This document shows, piece after piece, positions 42,411 to 51,500 of a stretch of DNA of 64,000 bases (position 1 is the first letter of the stretch; the number at the start of each line of letters is the position of its first letter). Source of the stretch: Methylocystis parvus OBBP (GTDB taxonomy: Bacteria > Pseudomonadota > Alphaproteobacteria > Rhizobiales > Beijerinckiaceae). Both the position numbers and the translations under genes were made by a program. The stretch spans positions 1,984,001 to 2,048,000 of the forward strand of contig NZ_CP092968.1 of the NCBI RefSeq assembly GCF_027571405.1, given 5' to 3'. Under the pieces are notes generated by a model. The model was not told the origin of the DNA. It saw only the letters and a program-made list of their open reading frames with translations, and searched no databases.

Positions 42411-44354
42411 ATGGCGAACACCGACGTCTTCGCTGATTTCGTGCAATTTTATCGTGAGCGCCAGGCGAGCGAAATATCGCTCCAAAGCTATCTCGAACTC
42501 TGCCGAGACAATCCCAAAGCTTACGCCAGCGCGGCCGAACGCATTCTGGACGCCATTGGCGAGCCCGAGTTCTTCGACACCTCGAAAGATCCGAGGCTTG
42601 GCCGCATTTTCATGAACCGGACCATTCGCGTCTATCCCGCCTTCGCCGAATTCTACGGCATGGAGGAGACGATCGAACGCATCGTCAGCTTCTTCAGGCA
42701 CGCGGCGCAGGGCCTCGAGGAGCGCAAGCAGATCCTCTATCTTCTCGGGCCCGTGGGCGGCGGCAAGTCGTCTCTCGCCGAGCGGCTGAAGGCGCTGATG
42801 GAGGCCAATCCGATCTATGTGCTGAAGGCCGGCGACGAGCTCAGTCCCGTCTTCGAGAGCCCCTTGTGCCTGTTCAACGCCGAAGAAGCCGGCCCGATGC
42901 TGGAAGAACGCTACGGCGTTCCGCGCCGCCGGCTCCATGTCATCATGAGCCCCTGGTGCCTCAAGCGGCTCGATGAATTCAACGGCGACATCACGCGCTT
43001 CACCGTCGCCAAGGTCACGCCGTCCCGCCTGCGGCAGATCGCCATCGCCAAGACGGAGCCCGGCGACGAAAACAATCAGGATATTTCCTCGCTTGTCGGC
43101 AAGGTCGACATTCGAAAGCTGGAGGCGCATGCTCAGGCGGATCCGGACGCCTATAATTATTCGGGCGGGTTGAACCGCGCCAATCAGGGGCTTCTCGAAT
43201 TTGTCGAGATGTTCAAGGCCCCGATCAAGATGCTGCACCCGTTGCTGACGGCGACGCAGGAGGGCAATTACATCGGCACTGAAAATATCGGCGCCATTCC
43301 CTTCTCCGGCACCGTGCTCGCCCATTCCAACGAGGCCGAATGGCAGAGCTTCAAGTCGAACCGCAACAACGAGGCCTTTATCGACCGAATCTATGTGATC
43401 AAGGTTCCCTATTGCCTGCGCGTGACGGAGGAGCAGCGCATCTATGAGAAGCTGTTGCGAGAGTCGGAGCTCGCCAACGCCAGTTGCGCGCCCAACACGC
43501 TGGAGATGCTCGCGCGCTTCGTCGTCCTCTCGCGCCTCGCCCCGCACGAAAACTCGAATCTCTTCTCGAAGATGCGCGTCTATGACGGCGAGAGCCTGCG
43601 CGAGGTCGATCCAAGGGCGCGCAGCATTCTCGAATATCGGGAGACCGCAGGCGTCGACGAGGGCATGACCGGACTTTCGACGCGATTCGCCTTCAAGGTT
43701 CTCGCGGCGACCTTCAACCACGACACGGTCGAAGTCGCGGCGGACCCCGTTCATCTCATGTATGTGCTGGAGCAGTCGCTGAGGCGCGAACAACTGCCCG
43801 CCGAGACGGAAAAACGCTACATCGAATTCATCAAGGCCGAGCTTGCGCCGCGCTACGCCGAATTTATCGGCAAGGAGATTCAAAAAGCCTATCTCGAATC
43901 CTATCAGGACTATGGCCAGAACCTTTTCGACCGCTACATCGATTATGCAGACGCCTGGATCGAAGACCTGGACTTCAAGGATCCCGACACCGGACAGATG
44001 CTGGACCGGGAGTTGCTGAATCAGGAATTGACCAAAATCGAGAAGCCGGCGGGTATCGCCAATCCCAAGGATTTCCGCAACGAAGTGGTGAAATTCGCGC
44101 TGCGCTGGCGCGCCTCCAACAAGGGACGCAATCCCTCCTGGGCGAGCTACGAGAAAATACGCGACGTCATCGAGAAGCGGATGTTCTCGCAGGTCGAAGA
44201 CCTCCTGCCCGTCATCAGTTTCGGGACCAAGAAGGACACGGAAACCGAAAGCAAGCATACGGAGTTCGTCAACCGGATGGTCGCGCGCGGCTATACGGAG
44301 CGACAGGTCCGCCGTCTGGTCGAATGGTACATGCGCGTGAAGCAGGCAGGTTGA
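42411..44354 (+). CDS. prkA: PrkA-family serine protein kinase (YeaG)
   Basis: Protein of 647 residues, full length. The N-terminal AAA-like part carries the P-loop YLLGPVGGGKSSLAERLK, and the C-terminal part is the PrkA kinase-like domain. In enteric bacteria YeaG works with YeaH (encoded next) in starvation and nitrogen-stress responses; its substrates are poorly known. AGGAGAGG precedes the ATG. First gene of the prkA-yeaH-spoVR unit, which is conserved in this order in many proteobacteria. Confidence 0.93.
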   Translation: MANTDVFADFVQFYRERQASEISLQSYLELCRDNPKAYASAAERILDAIGEPEFFDTSKDPRLGRIFMNRTIRVYPAFAEFYGMEETIERIVSFFRHAAQGLEERKQILYLLGPVGGGKSSLAERLKALMEANPIYVLKAGDELSPVFESPLCLFNAEEAGPMLEERYGVPRRRLHVIMSPWCLKRLDEFNGDITRFTVAKVTPSRLRQIAIAKTEPGDENNQDISSLVGKVDIRKLEAHAQADPDAYNYSGGLNRANQGLLEFVEMFKAPIKMLHPLLTATQEGNYIGTENIGAIPFSGTVLAHSNEAEWQSFKSNRNNEAFIDRIYVIKVPYCLRVTEEQRIYEKLLRESELANASCAPNTLEMLARFVVLSRLAPHENSNLFSKMRVYDGESLREVDPRARSILEYRETAGVDEGMTGLSTRFAFKVLAATFNHDTVEVAADPVHLMYVLEQSLRREQLPAETEKRYIEFIKAELAPRYAEFIGKEIQKAYLESYQDYGQNLFDRYIDYADAWIEDLDFKDPDTGQMLDRELLNQELTKIEKPAGIANPKDFRNEVVKFALRWRASNKGRNPSWASYEKIRDVIEKRMFSQVEDLLPVISFGTKKDTETESKHTEFVNRMVARGYTERQVRRLVEWYMRVKQAG

Positions 44355-44396
44355 CGCCAGGGCTGCGGCGCGCGCGCAAGGTTAGCGAAGGAAGAA

Positions 44397-45686
44397 ATGC
44401 GCATCGTCGATCGCCGGCTCAATCCGGGTGGCAAGAGTTTCTCAAATCGTCAGCGCTTCCTTCGCCGAGTCCGCGACACGGTGGAGCGAACCGTTCGCGA
44501 AGCGAGCCGCGAGCGCGCCATCGAGGATCTGGAGAACGCTCAGGAAGTCACCGTCCCCGCCGACGGCGCGAGAGAGCCGCTGTTCCGGCACATGCCCGGC
44601 GACCGTCGCGACTTCGTGCTTCCTGGCAATCGCGATTACGTCGAGGGCGATCTCATCGATCGCCCGGAAGGCGCGAGCGGTCAAGGCGGAAGAGAGCCCG
44701 GCCGCGGACACGGGCAGGACGACGCCTTCCGCTTCGTGCTGACCCGCGAGGAATTCCTGAGCATTTTTCTCGACGATCTCGAACTGCCGGATTTCGCCAA
44801 GCGCGGCCTCGTGGATACGCAGAAGCTCGGCTCGCGCCGCGCCGGCTATTCGACGAGCGGCACGCCCGCCAATCTTTCACTGAAGCGAACGATGCAGATG
44901 TCGCTTGCGCGCCGCATCGCCATGGGCCGCCCGCGGCATCGCGTGGTCGAGCGCCTGGAGGAGGAGGCCGCCAGCGCCAAGGGCAGCGAGGCTTCCGAAC
45001 TTCTCGAGGAGGCGCTGCGCACGCGCGCACGGCGCATGCGCATCCCCTTCCTCGACCCCGTCGATCTGCGCTATCGCCGCTTCGAACGGTTTCCGCGGCC
45101 CGTGGCTCAGGCCGTGATGTTCTGCCTGATGGACGTGTCGGGTTCGATGACGGAGCACATGAAGGACCTCGCCAAGCGCTTCTTCATGTTGCTGCATATC
45201 TTTCTGACGCGCCGCTATCAACGCGTCGACATCGTTTTCATTCGACACACCGACGAGGCGCAGGAAGTGGACGAGGAGACGTTCTTCCGCTCCACGGAGA
45301 CCGGCGGCACCATCGTGTCGTCGGCGATGGTCGAGATGGATCGGATCATCTCCGACCGCTACGATCCCGCGAGCTGGAACATCTATGGCGCGCAGGCCTC
45401 GGACGGCGACAATATGTTGAGCGACAACGAGCTGACACGGACCTTGCTGCAAGACAAGATCCTGCCGCTCTGCCAATATTTCGCCTATCTCGAAGTCGCC
45501 AACACGAATGAAAGCCATTCGCTTTCCTATGTCGGCGGCAGCTCCCTCTGGAACGCCTATACGCCTCTCGCCGCCAAGGCGCGCAACTTCCAAATGCGGC
45601 GCGTCGCGCGGCGCGACCACATCTATCCGGTCTTCCGGGAGCTCTTCCGCCGCCGTGACGGCGCCCATGCGGAGGAAGCCACATGA
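44397..45686 (+). CDS. yeaH: YeaH/YhbH family protein (DUF444, VWA-like)
   Basis: Protein of 429 residues. N-terminal basic region (IVDRRLNPGGKSFSNRQRFLRRVRD) and a C-terminal von Willebrand A-like fold with a MIDAS-type site MDVSGSMTEHMKDLAKRFF. Located 42 nt after prkA, its known functional partner, and coupled to spoVR by an ATGA overlap. Cytosolic. Probably an adaptor or regulator of the kinase; mechanism not established. Confidence 0.92.
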   Translation: MRIVDRRLNPGGKSFSNRQRFLRRVRDTVERTVREASRERAIEDLENAQEVTVPADGAREPLFRHMPGDRRDFVLPGNRDYVEGDLIDRPEGASGQGGREPGRGHGQDDAFRFVLTREEFLSIFLDDLELPDFAKRGLVDTQKLGSRRAGYSTSGTPANLSLKRTMQMSLARRIAMGRPRHRVVERLEEEAASAKGSEASELLEEALRTRARRMRIPFLDPVDLRYRRFERFPRPVAQAVMFCLMDVSGSMTEHMKDLAKRFFMLLHIFLTRRYQRVDIVFIRHTDEAQEVDEETFFRSTETGGTIVSSAMVEMDRIISDRYDPASWNIYGAQASDGDNMLSDNELTRTLLQDKILPLCQYFAYLEVANTNESHSLSYVGGSSLWNAYTPLAAKARNFQMRRVARRDHIYPVFRELFRRRDGAHAEEAT

Positions 45687-47197
45687 GCCAGCTGCTCTTT
45701 GAAGGCAAAGACTGGAGCTTCGAGACCCTTCAGGCGATCTATGACGCTGTCGAGAGCGTCGCGAAGAACGATCTCGCGCTCGACACATTCCCCAACCAGA
45801 TCGAGGTCATCACCGCCGAGCAGATGCTCGACGCCTATTCCTCGACCGGCATGCCCCTGCTCTATCGGCACTGGTCGTTCGGCAAGCGCTTCGCGCAGTT
45901 CGAAGGCGTCTATCGCGCCGGGCTGCAGGGATTGGCCTACGAAATCGTGATCAACGCCAATCCCTGCATCAGCTATGTGATGGAGGAAAACAGCGCGACG
46001 ATGCAGGCGCTCGTCATCGCGCACGCCGCCTTCGGCCATAATCATTTCTTCAAGAACAATTACCAGTTCCGGCAATGGACGGATCCCGGCGGCATTCTCG
46101 ATTATCTCGCTTACGCCAAAAATTACATTGCGAGCTGCGAGGAGCGCTACGGCGAAGCGGAGGTCGAACAGCTGCTCGACGCCGCGCATGCGCTCGCGCC
46201 GCAAGGCGTCGATCGCTATCCGCGCAAGCGGCGGATGAGCCTTCTCGACGAAGAACGGCGCAATCGCGCCCGGCGCGAGGAAAGCGAACGGCTTTATAAC
46301 GATCTGTGGCGAACCGTTCCGACGGCCGGAGAGGCGGCGCGGAAGACCATCGATCATCAGCGCGCGCTATTGCGCCTGCCCCAGGAGAACATCCTCTACT
46401 TCCTCGAAAAGACCGCGCCGAAGCTGGCGTCCTGGCAACGGGAAATCCTTCGCATCGTGCGGCTGATCTCGCAATATTTCTATCCGCAGCAGCAGACGAA
46501 GGTGATGAACGAGGGCTGCGCAACCTATTGCCATTACCGCATCATGAATGCGCTTCATGAGGCGGGGCGGATCGGCGACGGCAGCTTCCTGGAGTTTCTC
46601 CAGTCGCACACCAACGCCATTCGCCAGCCGACCGCCCATGATCCCTCCTACAGCGGCGTCAATCCCTATGCGCTCGGCTTCGACATGATGAGCGACATTG
46701 CGCGCATCGTGCGCGAGCCGACGGAGGAGGACCGGCATTGGTTCCCCGACATAGCGGGGCGAGGCGATGAGATCGCGGTGCTGAAGGACGTATGGGCCAA
46801 TTACCGTGACGACAGCTTCATTGCGCAGTTCCTCAGCCCGCATCTCATGCGCAAATGGCGGCTGTTCCATATTGTCGACGAGGCGGACGCGCCCAAGCTC
46901 AAAGTCGAGTCGATTCACAATGAGCGGGGCTATCAGGATCTGCGCAGGAGCCTTGCGAGCGATTACGAAGCCGGCCGCCATACGCCCGACATTCAGATCG
47001 TCGACGTCGATCTCGCCGGCAGCCGGAGGCTCGTGCTGCACCACCACGTCTTTGCGGGCGAAATTCTCGACGTCGTCGACGCCGCGCTGGTTCTGCGCCA
47101 TCTCACCTCGCTATGGGGCTATGAGGTGATGCTCGAAGAGGTCGACGCGGCGACGAACGAGGTGCTAAAGGCGCATATGGCGTCGCCCGAGCCGTGA
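45683..47197 (+). CDS. SpoVR family protein (YcgB)
   Basis: Protein of 504 residues. Typical SpoVR segments: IEVITAEQMLDAYSSTGMPLLYRHWSFGKRF near the start, CISYVMEENSATMQALVIAHAAFGHNHFFKNN, and GCATYCHYRIMNAL. Conserved histidines and acidic residues suggest a metal site. Named after a Bacillus spore-cortex gene but widespread in non-sporulating bacteria, nearly always with prkA and yeaH as here. The ATG overlaps the yeaH stop. Confidence 0.92.
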   Translation: MSQLLFEGKDWSFETLQAIYDAVESVAKNDLALDTFPNQIEVITAEQMLDAYSSTGMPLLYRHWSFGKRFAQFEGVYRAGLQGLAYEIVINANPCISYVMEENSATMQALVIAHAAFGHNHFFKNNYQFRQWTDPGGILDYLAYAKNYIASCEERYGEAEVEQLLDAAHALAPQGVDRYPRKRRMSLLDEERRNRARREESERLYNDLWRTVPTAGEAARKTIDHQRALLRLPQENILYFLEKTAPKLASWQREILRIVRLISQYFYPQQQTKVMNEGCATYCHYRIMNALHEAGRIGDGSFLEFLQSHTNAIRQPTAHDPSYSGVNPYALGFDMMSDIARIVREPTEEDRHWFPDIAGRGDEIAVLKDVWANYRDDSFIAQFLSPHLMRKWRLFHIVDEADAPKLKVESIHNERGYQDLRRSLASDYEAGRHTPDIQIVDVDLAGSRRLVLHHHVFAGEILDVVDAALVLRHLTSLWGYEVMLEEVDAATNEVLKAHMASPEP

Positions 47198-47222
47198 GGC
47201 GCGCCCGCCCCCACGAGGACCG

Positions 47223-47705
47223 ATGCCGAGCTTCAGCGCCGAACTGCCCGCCGATCTGTGGAGGCGCTGGATAGCGCATTCGGCCGCGCTGCTCGACTCC
47301 TATCGCGCGCGCACCGGCGGCGACCTCGTCTCGCGCGGCGGAGGCGCGGAGGCGGAAGCGGAGCGTCTGCTGACCGCCCCTTTCGTCGTCGTGTCGCACG
47401 GAGCGGAAGCCGATCCGATGCTGAACTACGGCAATCGCGTCGCGCTCGCGCTGTGGGAAATGAACGTCGAACGGCTCCTCGCGACGCCGTCGCGCCTCAC
47501 CGCCGAACCAATGCTGCGCGAGGCCCGCGAGCGCCTTCTGACGCAGACGGCGCGCGAAGGTTTCATCAGCGGCTATGAGGGCGTGCGCATCAGCGCGACG
47601 GGCCGGCGCTTTCACATTTCCAACGTCACCATCTGGAACGTCGCCGACGCCGCCGGCGCGCCGGCTGGACAGGCCGCGACTTTCGCGCGCTGGACCTACC
47701 TTTGA
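47223..47705 (+). CDS. MEKHLA domain-containing protein
   Basis: Protein of 160 residues, PAS-related MEKHLA fold. Diagnostic stretch: VVVSHGAEADPMLNYGNRVALALWEM, then LLATPSRLTAEPMLREARERLL and YEGVRISATGRRFHISNVTIWNV. Likely a small ligand- or redox-sensing module. GAGGACC precedes the ATG, 26 nt after spoVR, so it may be transcribed with the prkA unit. Ligand unknown. Confidence 0.82.
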   Translation: MPSFSAELPADLWRRWIAHSAALLDSYRARTGGDLVSRGGGAEAEAERLLTAPFVVVSHGAEADPMLNYGNRVALALWEMNVERLLATPSRLTAEPMLREARERLLTQTAREGFISGYEGVRISATGRRFHISNVTIWNVADAAGAPAGQAATFARWTYL

Positions 47706-47708
47706 CGA

Positions 47709-48416
47709 TCACGCGCCCAGCACATCCGAAACCCAGGCGGGGACGACGTCGCTCGCCGCGCCATATCGCCGCTCGTCAAAGACGGAGGCGTTGTCGGAGG
47801 GCATAAGATTGATCTCGCAACTGCGCACGCCCCGGGCGCGCGCATGCGATACGAAGCCCGCAGCCGGATAGACCGACCCCGAGGTCCCGATGGAGACGAA
47901 CAGCGTCGCGTCGGACAAGGCCGCGCAGATGTCTTCCATGAAGAGCGGCGTTTCGCCGAACCAGACGACATGCGGCCGGAGCGTCCCCGCGCGGCGGCAG
48001 CTCGCGCAATGACTCTCGGCCGTGAGATCGCTGCGCTGCGCGGCGATCGCGCGGCAGGTGACGCAGCGCGCCTTCAAGAGTTCGCCATGCATATGCACGA
48101 CGTCCCTTGCGCCGCCCCGTTCATGCAGGTCGTCTATATTCTGCGTAACGAGCGTCATCGCGCCGCCATGGGCCGGCAGCTCTCGCTGCAGACGCGCCAA
48201 AGCGAGGTGAGCGGCGTTTGGTCGGGCGTCGAGAAGGTTGCGGCGGCGGAAATTGTAGAATTCGTGGACCGCCGCAGGATCGCGCGCGAAGGCTTCAGGC
48301 GTCGCGAGCTTCATCGGATCGAAGCGCGCCCAGAGGCCTGTTCCCGATTTGTCGCGAAACGTTCCAAGGCCGCTCTCGGCGGAAACGCCCGCCCCGGTCA
48401 GCACGAAGATGCGCAT
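47709..48416 (-). CDS. cobB: Sir2-family NAD-dependent protein deacylase
   Basis: Protein of 235 residues removing acyl groups from lysines with NAD+. Seen: VLTGAGVSAESGLGTFRDKSG, TQNIDDLHERGG with the catalytic His in MHGEL, four zinc cysteines (CVTC and CASC), RPHVVWFGE and SIGTSGSVYPAAGF. Single-domain bacterial class III type. Convergent with the MEKHLA gene. It may act on the acetylated or acylated metabolism enzymes encoded in the C4/C2 cluster, which is speculation. Confidence 0.92.
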   Translation of the reverse strand: MRIFVLTGAGVSAESGLGTFRDKSGTGLWARFDPMKLATPEAFARDPAAVHEFYNFRRRNLLDARPNAAHLALARLQRELPAHGGAMTLVTQNIDDLHERGGARDVVHMHGELLKARCVTCRAIAAQRSDLTAESHCASCRRAGTLRPHVVWFGETPLFMEDICAALSDATLFVSIGTSGSVYPAAGFVSHARARGVRSCEINLMPSDNASVFDERRYGAASDVVPAWVSDVLGA

Positions 48417-48577
48417 CGGGTCTCGCCCCTCCCTTGCGCGAGATTAAAGCCGGCCGACTTGCGTAGCGAGAGAACAAAGCAAGACCGCTTTGCTATCGCC
48501 GAAGTTGAGGCTTGCGAAAAAATCGGCACTATGGCCCCTGAGTTCCTGAATGACGGATTTTTGGGAGGGCGGTAAGG

Positions 48578-48931
48578 ATGATTTCTCGTCGCATGACGAT
48601 TTTGGCTCTTGGCTTGGGTCTCGGTCTCGGCGCGTTTGCGCAACCGGCTGTCGCCGATCCGAACTATCTGGAGCAGGCGATTTCCGATACGAAGGAGGCC
48701 ATCGCGGCGGGCAAGCAGATGGAAAGCGCCTCCTTCGTGGAACATATTGACGACGCCTACGACCATGCGCGCAGCGCCGTGTGGCAGACGCCCGTCGACC
48801 CCATCCGCAAGGGCATCAAATATTTGCGCAAAGCGGCGAAGCTCGCCAAAGGCACGAGTCTCGACAAGCGCATAGACAAGGCGACGGAGCAGGCGGAATT
48901 GGCGCTCGAGCAGTTTCAGTCGGTCAAGTGA
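48578..48931 (+). CDS. SmbP-like small metal-binding protein
   Basis: Protein of 117 residues: signal peptide (ILALGLGLGLGAFAQPAVA), then about 90 residues of two to three helices rich in Lys, Glu and a few His (HIDDAYDHARSAVW). Resembles SmbP, the periplasmic metal-binding four-helix protein first described in Nitrosomonas, though with fewer histidines than the classic one. Periplasmic copper or other metal binding is possible. GGGAGGGCGG precedes the ATG. Confidence 0.65.
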   Translation: MISRRMTILALGLGLGLGAFAQPAVADPNYLEQAISDTKEAIAAGKQMESASFVEHIDDAYDHARSAVWQTPVDPIRKGIKYLRKAAKLAKGTSLDKRIDKATEQAELALEQFQSVK

Positions 48932-48988
48932 ACGATGCGGCGCGGGCGGGCCTCTCATCCGCGCCCAGCCTTGTTCAGCCCTTGTCGA

Positions 48989-49249
48989 TCAGAAGGGCTC
49001 GATGACATCCGCCATATTGGGGATCAGGCGCACCTTGTAGCTGCCGTTCTCGCAAGCGATGATCCATACGGCTTCGCCGGGCCGGGACGCAGCCGCATCC
49101 CGCCTGGCGCTTTTCGGCGCGTCGCATTTATAGCCCTGCAGACGCACATGCGCGGCGATAATGTCCTTCGGCGTTTCCTGCGCCTGCGCCGTCAGCGGCG
49201 CGCCCCCGCATGCAAGGGCGAAAAGGACGCACAATATTCTGCGGCTCAT
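48989..49249 (-). CDS. Small exported protein, function unknown
   Basis: Protein of 86 residues with a Sec signal (RRILCVLFALACGGAPLTAQA) and a short mature part with two cysteines (GYKCDAPKSA and ACENGSYKVRLIP). GAGAGG precedes the ATG at 49249. Periplasmic; a disulfide between the two cysteines is likely. The family looks like those widespread in methanotroph and rhizobial genomes, but I cannot name it. Confidence 0.6.
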   Translation of the reverse strand: MSRRILCVLFALACGGAPLTAQAQETPKDIIAAHVRLQGYKCDAPKSARRDAAASRPGEAVWIIACENGSYKVRLIPNMADVIEPF

Positions 49250-49269
49250 GGTTCTGCCTCTCGAAAAAC

Positions 49270-49538
49270 ACGTGAGCATCGCCCGAACCTTCGGTCCGGG
49301 CAAGCGCCGCCCTGATGACCGCGGCGGCCAGCCGCGCCTCCGTCGGCCAGCGGATCAATGACACGAGCAGCAGGATGGTCAATCCCAGCATGACGCCGGC
49401 GAAACGGTCGAGGCCGGGCCAGATGTCGCGCGGCGGCCCGAAGCCCTGCACGCGCGTCATGAAATAGGCGCGGCGCGATCCGATCAGCCTCACCGGGACC
49501 AAATTCGGTTGCGAAATTGGCTCGTGCGGGGCCTGCAC
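49270..49538 (-). pseudogene. Decayed FUSC-type transporter fragment
   Basis: The minus-strand frame shows FMTRVQGFGPPRDIWPGLDRFAGVMLGL then LLLVSLIRWPTEARLAAAVIRAALAR. This matches the last membrane region of fusaric-acid-resistance (FUSC) proteins, which read QGFGPTTDLxxARDRVxGILLGN followed by a helix ending in WP. Only this piece of an expected ~650-residue protein is present; no rest of the gene is found in the flanks. Probably a gene remnant. Confidence 0.45.
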
Positions 49539-49701
49539 GGCTCATCTCGACGGCGAAGCGACGCGCTCCCGCCAGATCCACGCAGGAGAGTGCGGGACGC
49601 GTGAATCGCGTTGCGGGTCGCGCCATGCGACTATCGCCAATCGGGCCAGATCATGCCCGCGACGGCTCTCCTGGCGTTCGATCGGAAACGGAACGGCGGC
49701 G

Positions 49702-50232
49702 ATGAAAAACCTGCTTTTATCCAAAGTGTATCAGCTGCTTGAGCCGGGGCCTGTCGTCCTGCTGACCACGTCGCATAAAGGTCGCGCCAATGTCATGACG
49801 ATGTCCTGGCACATGATGGTGGACTTCGAGCCGCCCCTGATCGCGTGCATTGTCAGCGACCGAGATCATAGCTTTGCCGCGCTGAGGGCGACAAAGGAAT
49901 GCGTAATTGCGATCCCTGAGGTCGACCTTGCGGAAAAGGTCGTCGCCATCGGCAATTGTTCGGGGCGAAACGTCGAGAAGTTTTCCGCCTTCCATCTGAC
50001 GCCCGGACAGGCCGAAAAGGTCTCGGCGCCGCTCGTGGGCGAATGCTTCGCGAATATCGAATGCAGAGTTGTCGATACGCGACTCGTGAACCGTTACGGG
50101 CTCTTTGTAATGGAGGGAGTCAAGGCCTGGATCGATCCGGCGCGGGAGAATCCCAAGACGATTCATCATAAGGGTTTCGGCAAATTCATCGTCGATGGCG
50201 AGACAATCGAATTGACGTCCAAAATGCCTTAG
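49702..50232 (+). CDS. Flavin reductase-like domain protein
   Basis: Protein of 176 residues, FMN-binding split-barrel. Seen: [40 protein letters not shown], where TMSW and the ACIVS strand surround FMN, then [29 protein letters not shown]. It may reduce flavin with NAD(P)H or act as a flavoprotein oxidoreductase. Its TAG stop coincides with the left copy of the TTAG target of the IS5 element, so transposition did not change the coding sequence. Confidence 0.85.
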   Translation: MKNLLLSKVYQLLEPGPVVLLTTSHKGRANVMTMSWHMMVDFEPPLIACIVSDRDHSFAALRATKECVIAIPEVDLAEKVVAIGNCSGRNVEKFSAFHLTPGQAEKVSAPLVGECFANIECRVVDTRLVNRYGLFVMEGVKAWIDPARENPKTIHHKGFGKFIVDGETIELTSKMP

Positions 50233-51167
50233 AGTCTGTCCGTGAACTTTATGTTTGATTACAAATCCTTCTGAGCATGAGGCGGATGGAGGCGAGGCGC
50301 AGAAAGGCCAGCGCCTTGCGATTGAGGTTTTCGAAATCCTTGGCCAGCCTTCGGCAGCGACCGAGCCAAGAAAAGGTTCTTTCGACAACCCATCGGCGAG
50401 GCAGCACCTCGAAACCTTTGACCGCATCCGAGCGCTTGACGATTTCGGTGTCGACAAACGGCAAGGCCTTCTTCTGCGCGTCGCGGAACTGCGGGCCCTG
50501 ATAGCCGCCGTCGGCAAACAGCTTTTGTAGAAACGGGAATTTTCCAAACATCGTGCGCAGGACGAGAACGCCGCCATCGCGATCCTGAATGTCGGCCGGA
50601 TGAACGAGCGCGTGAAGCAGCAAGCCTATCGTATCGACGAGAATGCGCCGCTTCTTGCCCTTGATCTTTTTTCCTGCATCGTAGCCATGCGGATCGATGC
50701 GATGCCCCCTTTTTCTGCGCTTTTCACGCTCTGGCTGTCGATGACCGCGGCTGTCGGACTGGCCTCGCGCCCCGCCGCTTCGCGACACTTCACGTAGAGG
50801 GCATGATGGATGCGATCGAGCGTTCCGTCGTATGTCCACAGATCGAAATAGCCGTGGATCGTGCTCTTGGGCGGCAAATCCTTGGGGATCGCGCGCCATT
50901 GGCAGCCGGTCGAGAGCACATACATCAAGCCGTCCACGATCGAGCGCATCTCGACCGTACGCTTCCCACCGCCCCGTTTCCCCGGCGGGATCAGCGGTCC
51001 GACGAGCGCCCATTCCGCGTCCGTCACGTCGCTCGGGTAGCGCAATTTGCTACGATCGTAGCGCGCGCGATTTTCATTCGTCCACATCGGCGGTCTCCGC
51101 GAGAATCAGGCCGTCTCTATTGAATCACAAGCGATTCATCCGATTCAACTTGTCTTCGGACCGACAC
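50233..51167 (-). mobile_element. IS5-family insertion sequence (935 bp) with TTAG target duplication
   Basis: A single transposase gene fills the element. Ends are imperfect inverted repeats: AGTCTGTCCGTGAAC on the left, and on the right GTCTTCGGACCGACAC, whose complement begins GTGTCGGTCCG; about 10 of 14 aligned bases match. TTAG occurs immediately outside both ends (50229-50232 and 51168-51171), the target duplication. The left copy contains the TAG stop of the flavin reductase gene. Length and frameshifted transposase fit the IS5 family, IS427-like group. Confidence 0.85.
50249..51087 (-). CDS. IS5-family transposase (two frames joined by -1 frameshift)
   Basis: Frame one (51087-50626) encodes DVTDAEWALVGPLIPPGKRGGGKRT and the first catalytic Asp in AAVIDSQSVKSAEKGG. 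It then leaves the family sequence at a run of five A and five G (complement of 50705-50714). The -1 frame continues with HRIDPHGYDAGKKIKGKKRRILVDT, the second Asp in LFADGGYQG and the catalytic Glu in RRWVVERTFSWLGRCRRLAKDFE, ending at 50249. Joined length is about 279 residues, normal for the group. Slippage on A5G5 is therefore the likely way the full DDE enzyme is made, rather than decay. Confidence 0.85.
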
Positions 51168-51306
51168 TTAGAAAGGCGCCGCTCCCGTTAAAAGGAGCTC
51201 ATAAGATCGTAGGAGCCGACTGCGCTCTCGCTTGGCGCTCCATGGTCCATCTGCTCGCCGACGAGCGGCAAGATATTGGATGAAACGCGCAATCTATTGA
51301 TTTTAC

Positions 51307-51353
51307 TGGTGCCGCAAGAGGGATTCGAACCCCCGACCCCATCATTACGAATG
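51307..51353 (-). tRNA. 3' fragment of tRNA-Thr(CGT), element attachment site
   Basis: On the minus strand the sequence reads CATTCGTAATGATGGGG, then the T-arm GGGGGTTCGAATCCC and acceptor TTGCGGCACCA, the 3' half of a tRNA with anticodon CGT and encoded CCA. The D-arm and 5' acceptor strand are absent; the DNA beyond 51353 does not pair. The fragment points with its 3' end toward the chromosome (left) and its broken end toward the integrase (right). That is what remains of the target tRNA when an element integrates and restores the intact gene at its other end. Confidence 0.6.
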
Positions 51354-51500
51354 TCATGGAATGGCTTTTCTCGGCATTTACCATCATTTCCAACTCTTGC
51401 CTTAACCATTGAAAACCAGCGATCTACGCCTTACGGTAGTTTTCCAGAAATTTCCATAGATCGCTTGTCGGTGGCGACATGGTGGCGACACGGAGCCCGA

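Noticed and set aside
51188..51409. Minus-strand 73-residue frame over the attachment site
   Set aside because: Reads through the tRNA fragment; no ribosome site and no protein-like character.
51276..51500. 75-residue upstream extension of the integrase
   Set aside because: It is the translation of the tRNA fragment (EGFEPPTPSL is a common artefact of reading tRNA genes) and adjoining DNA.
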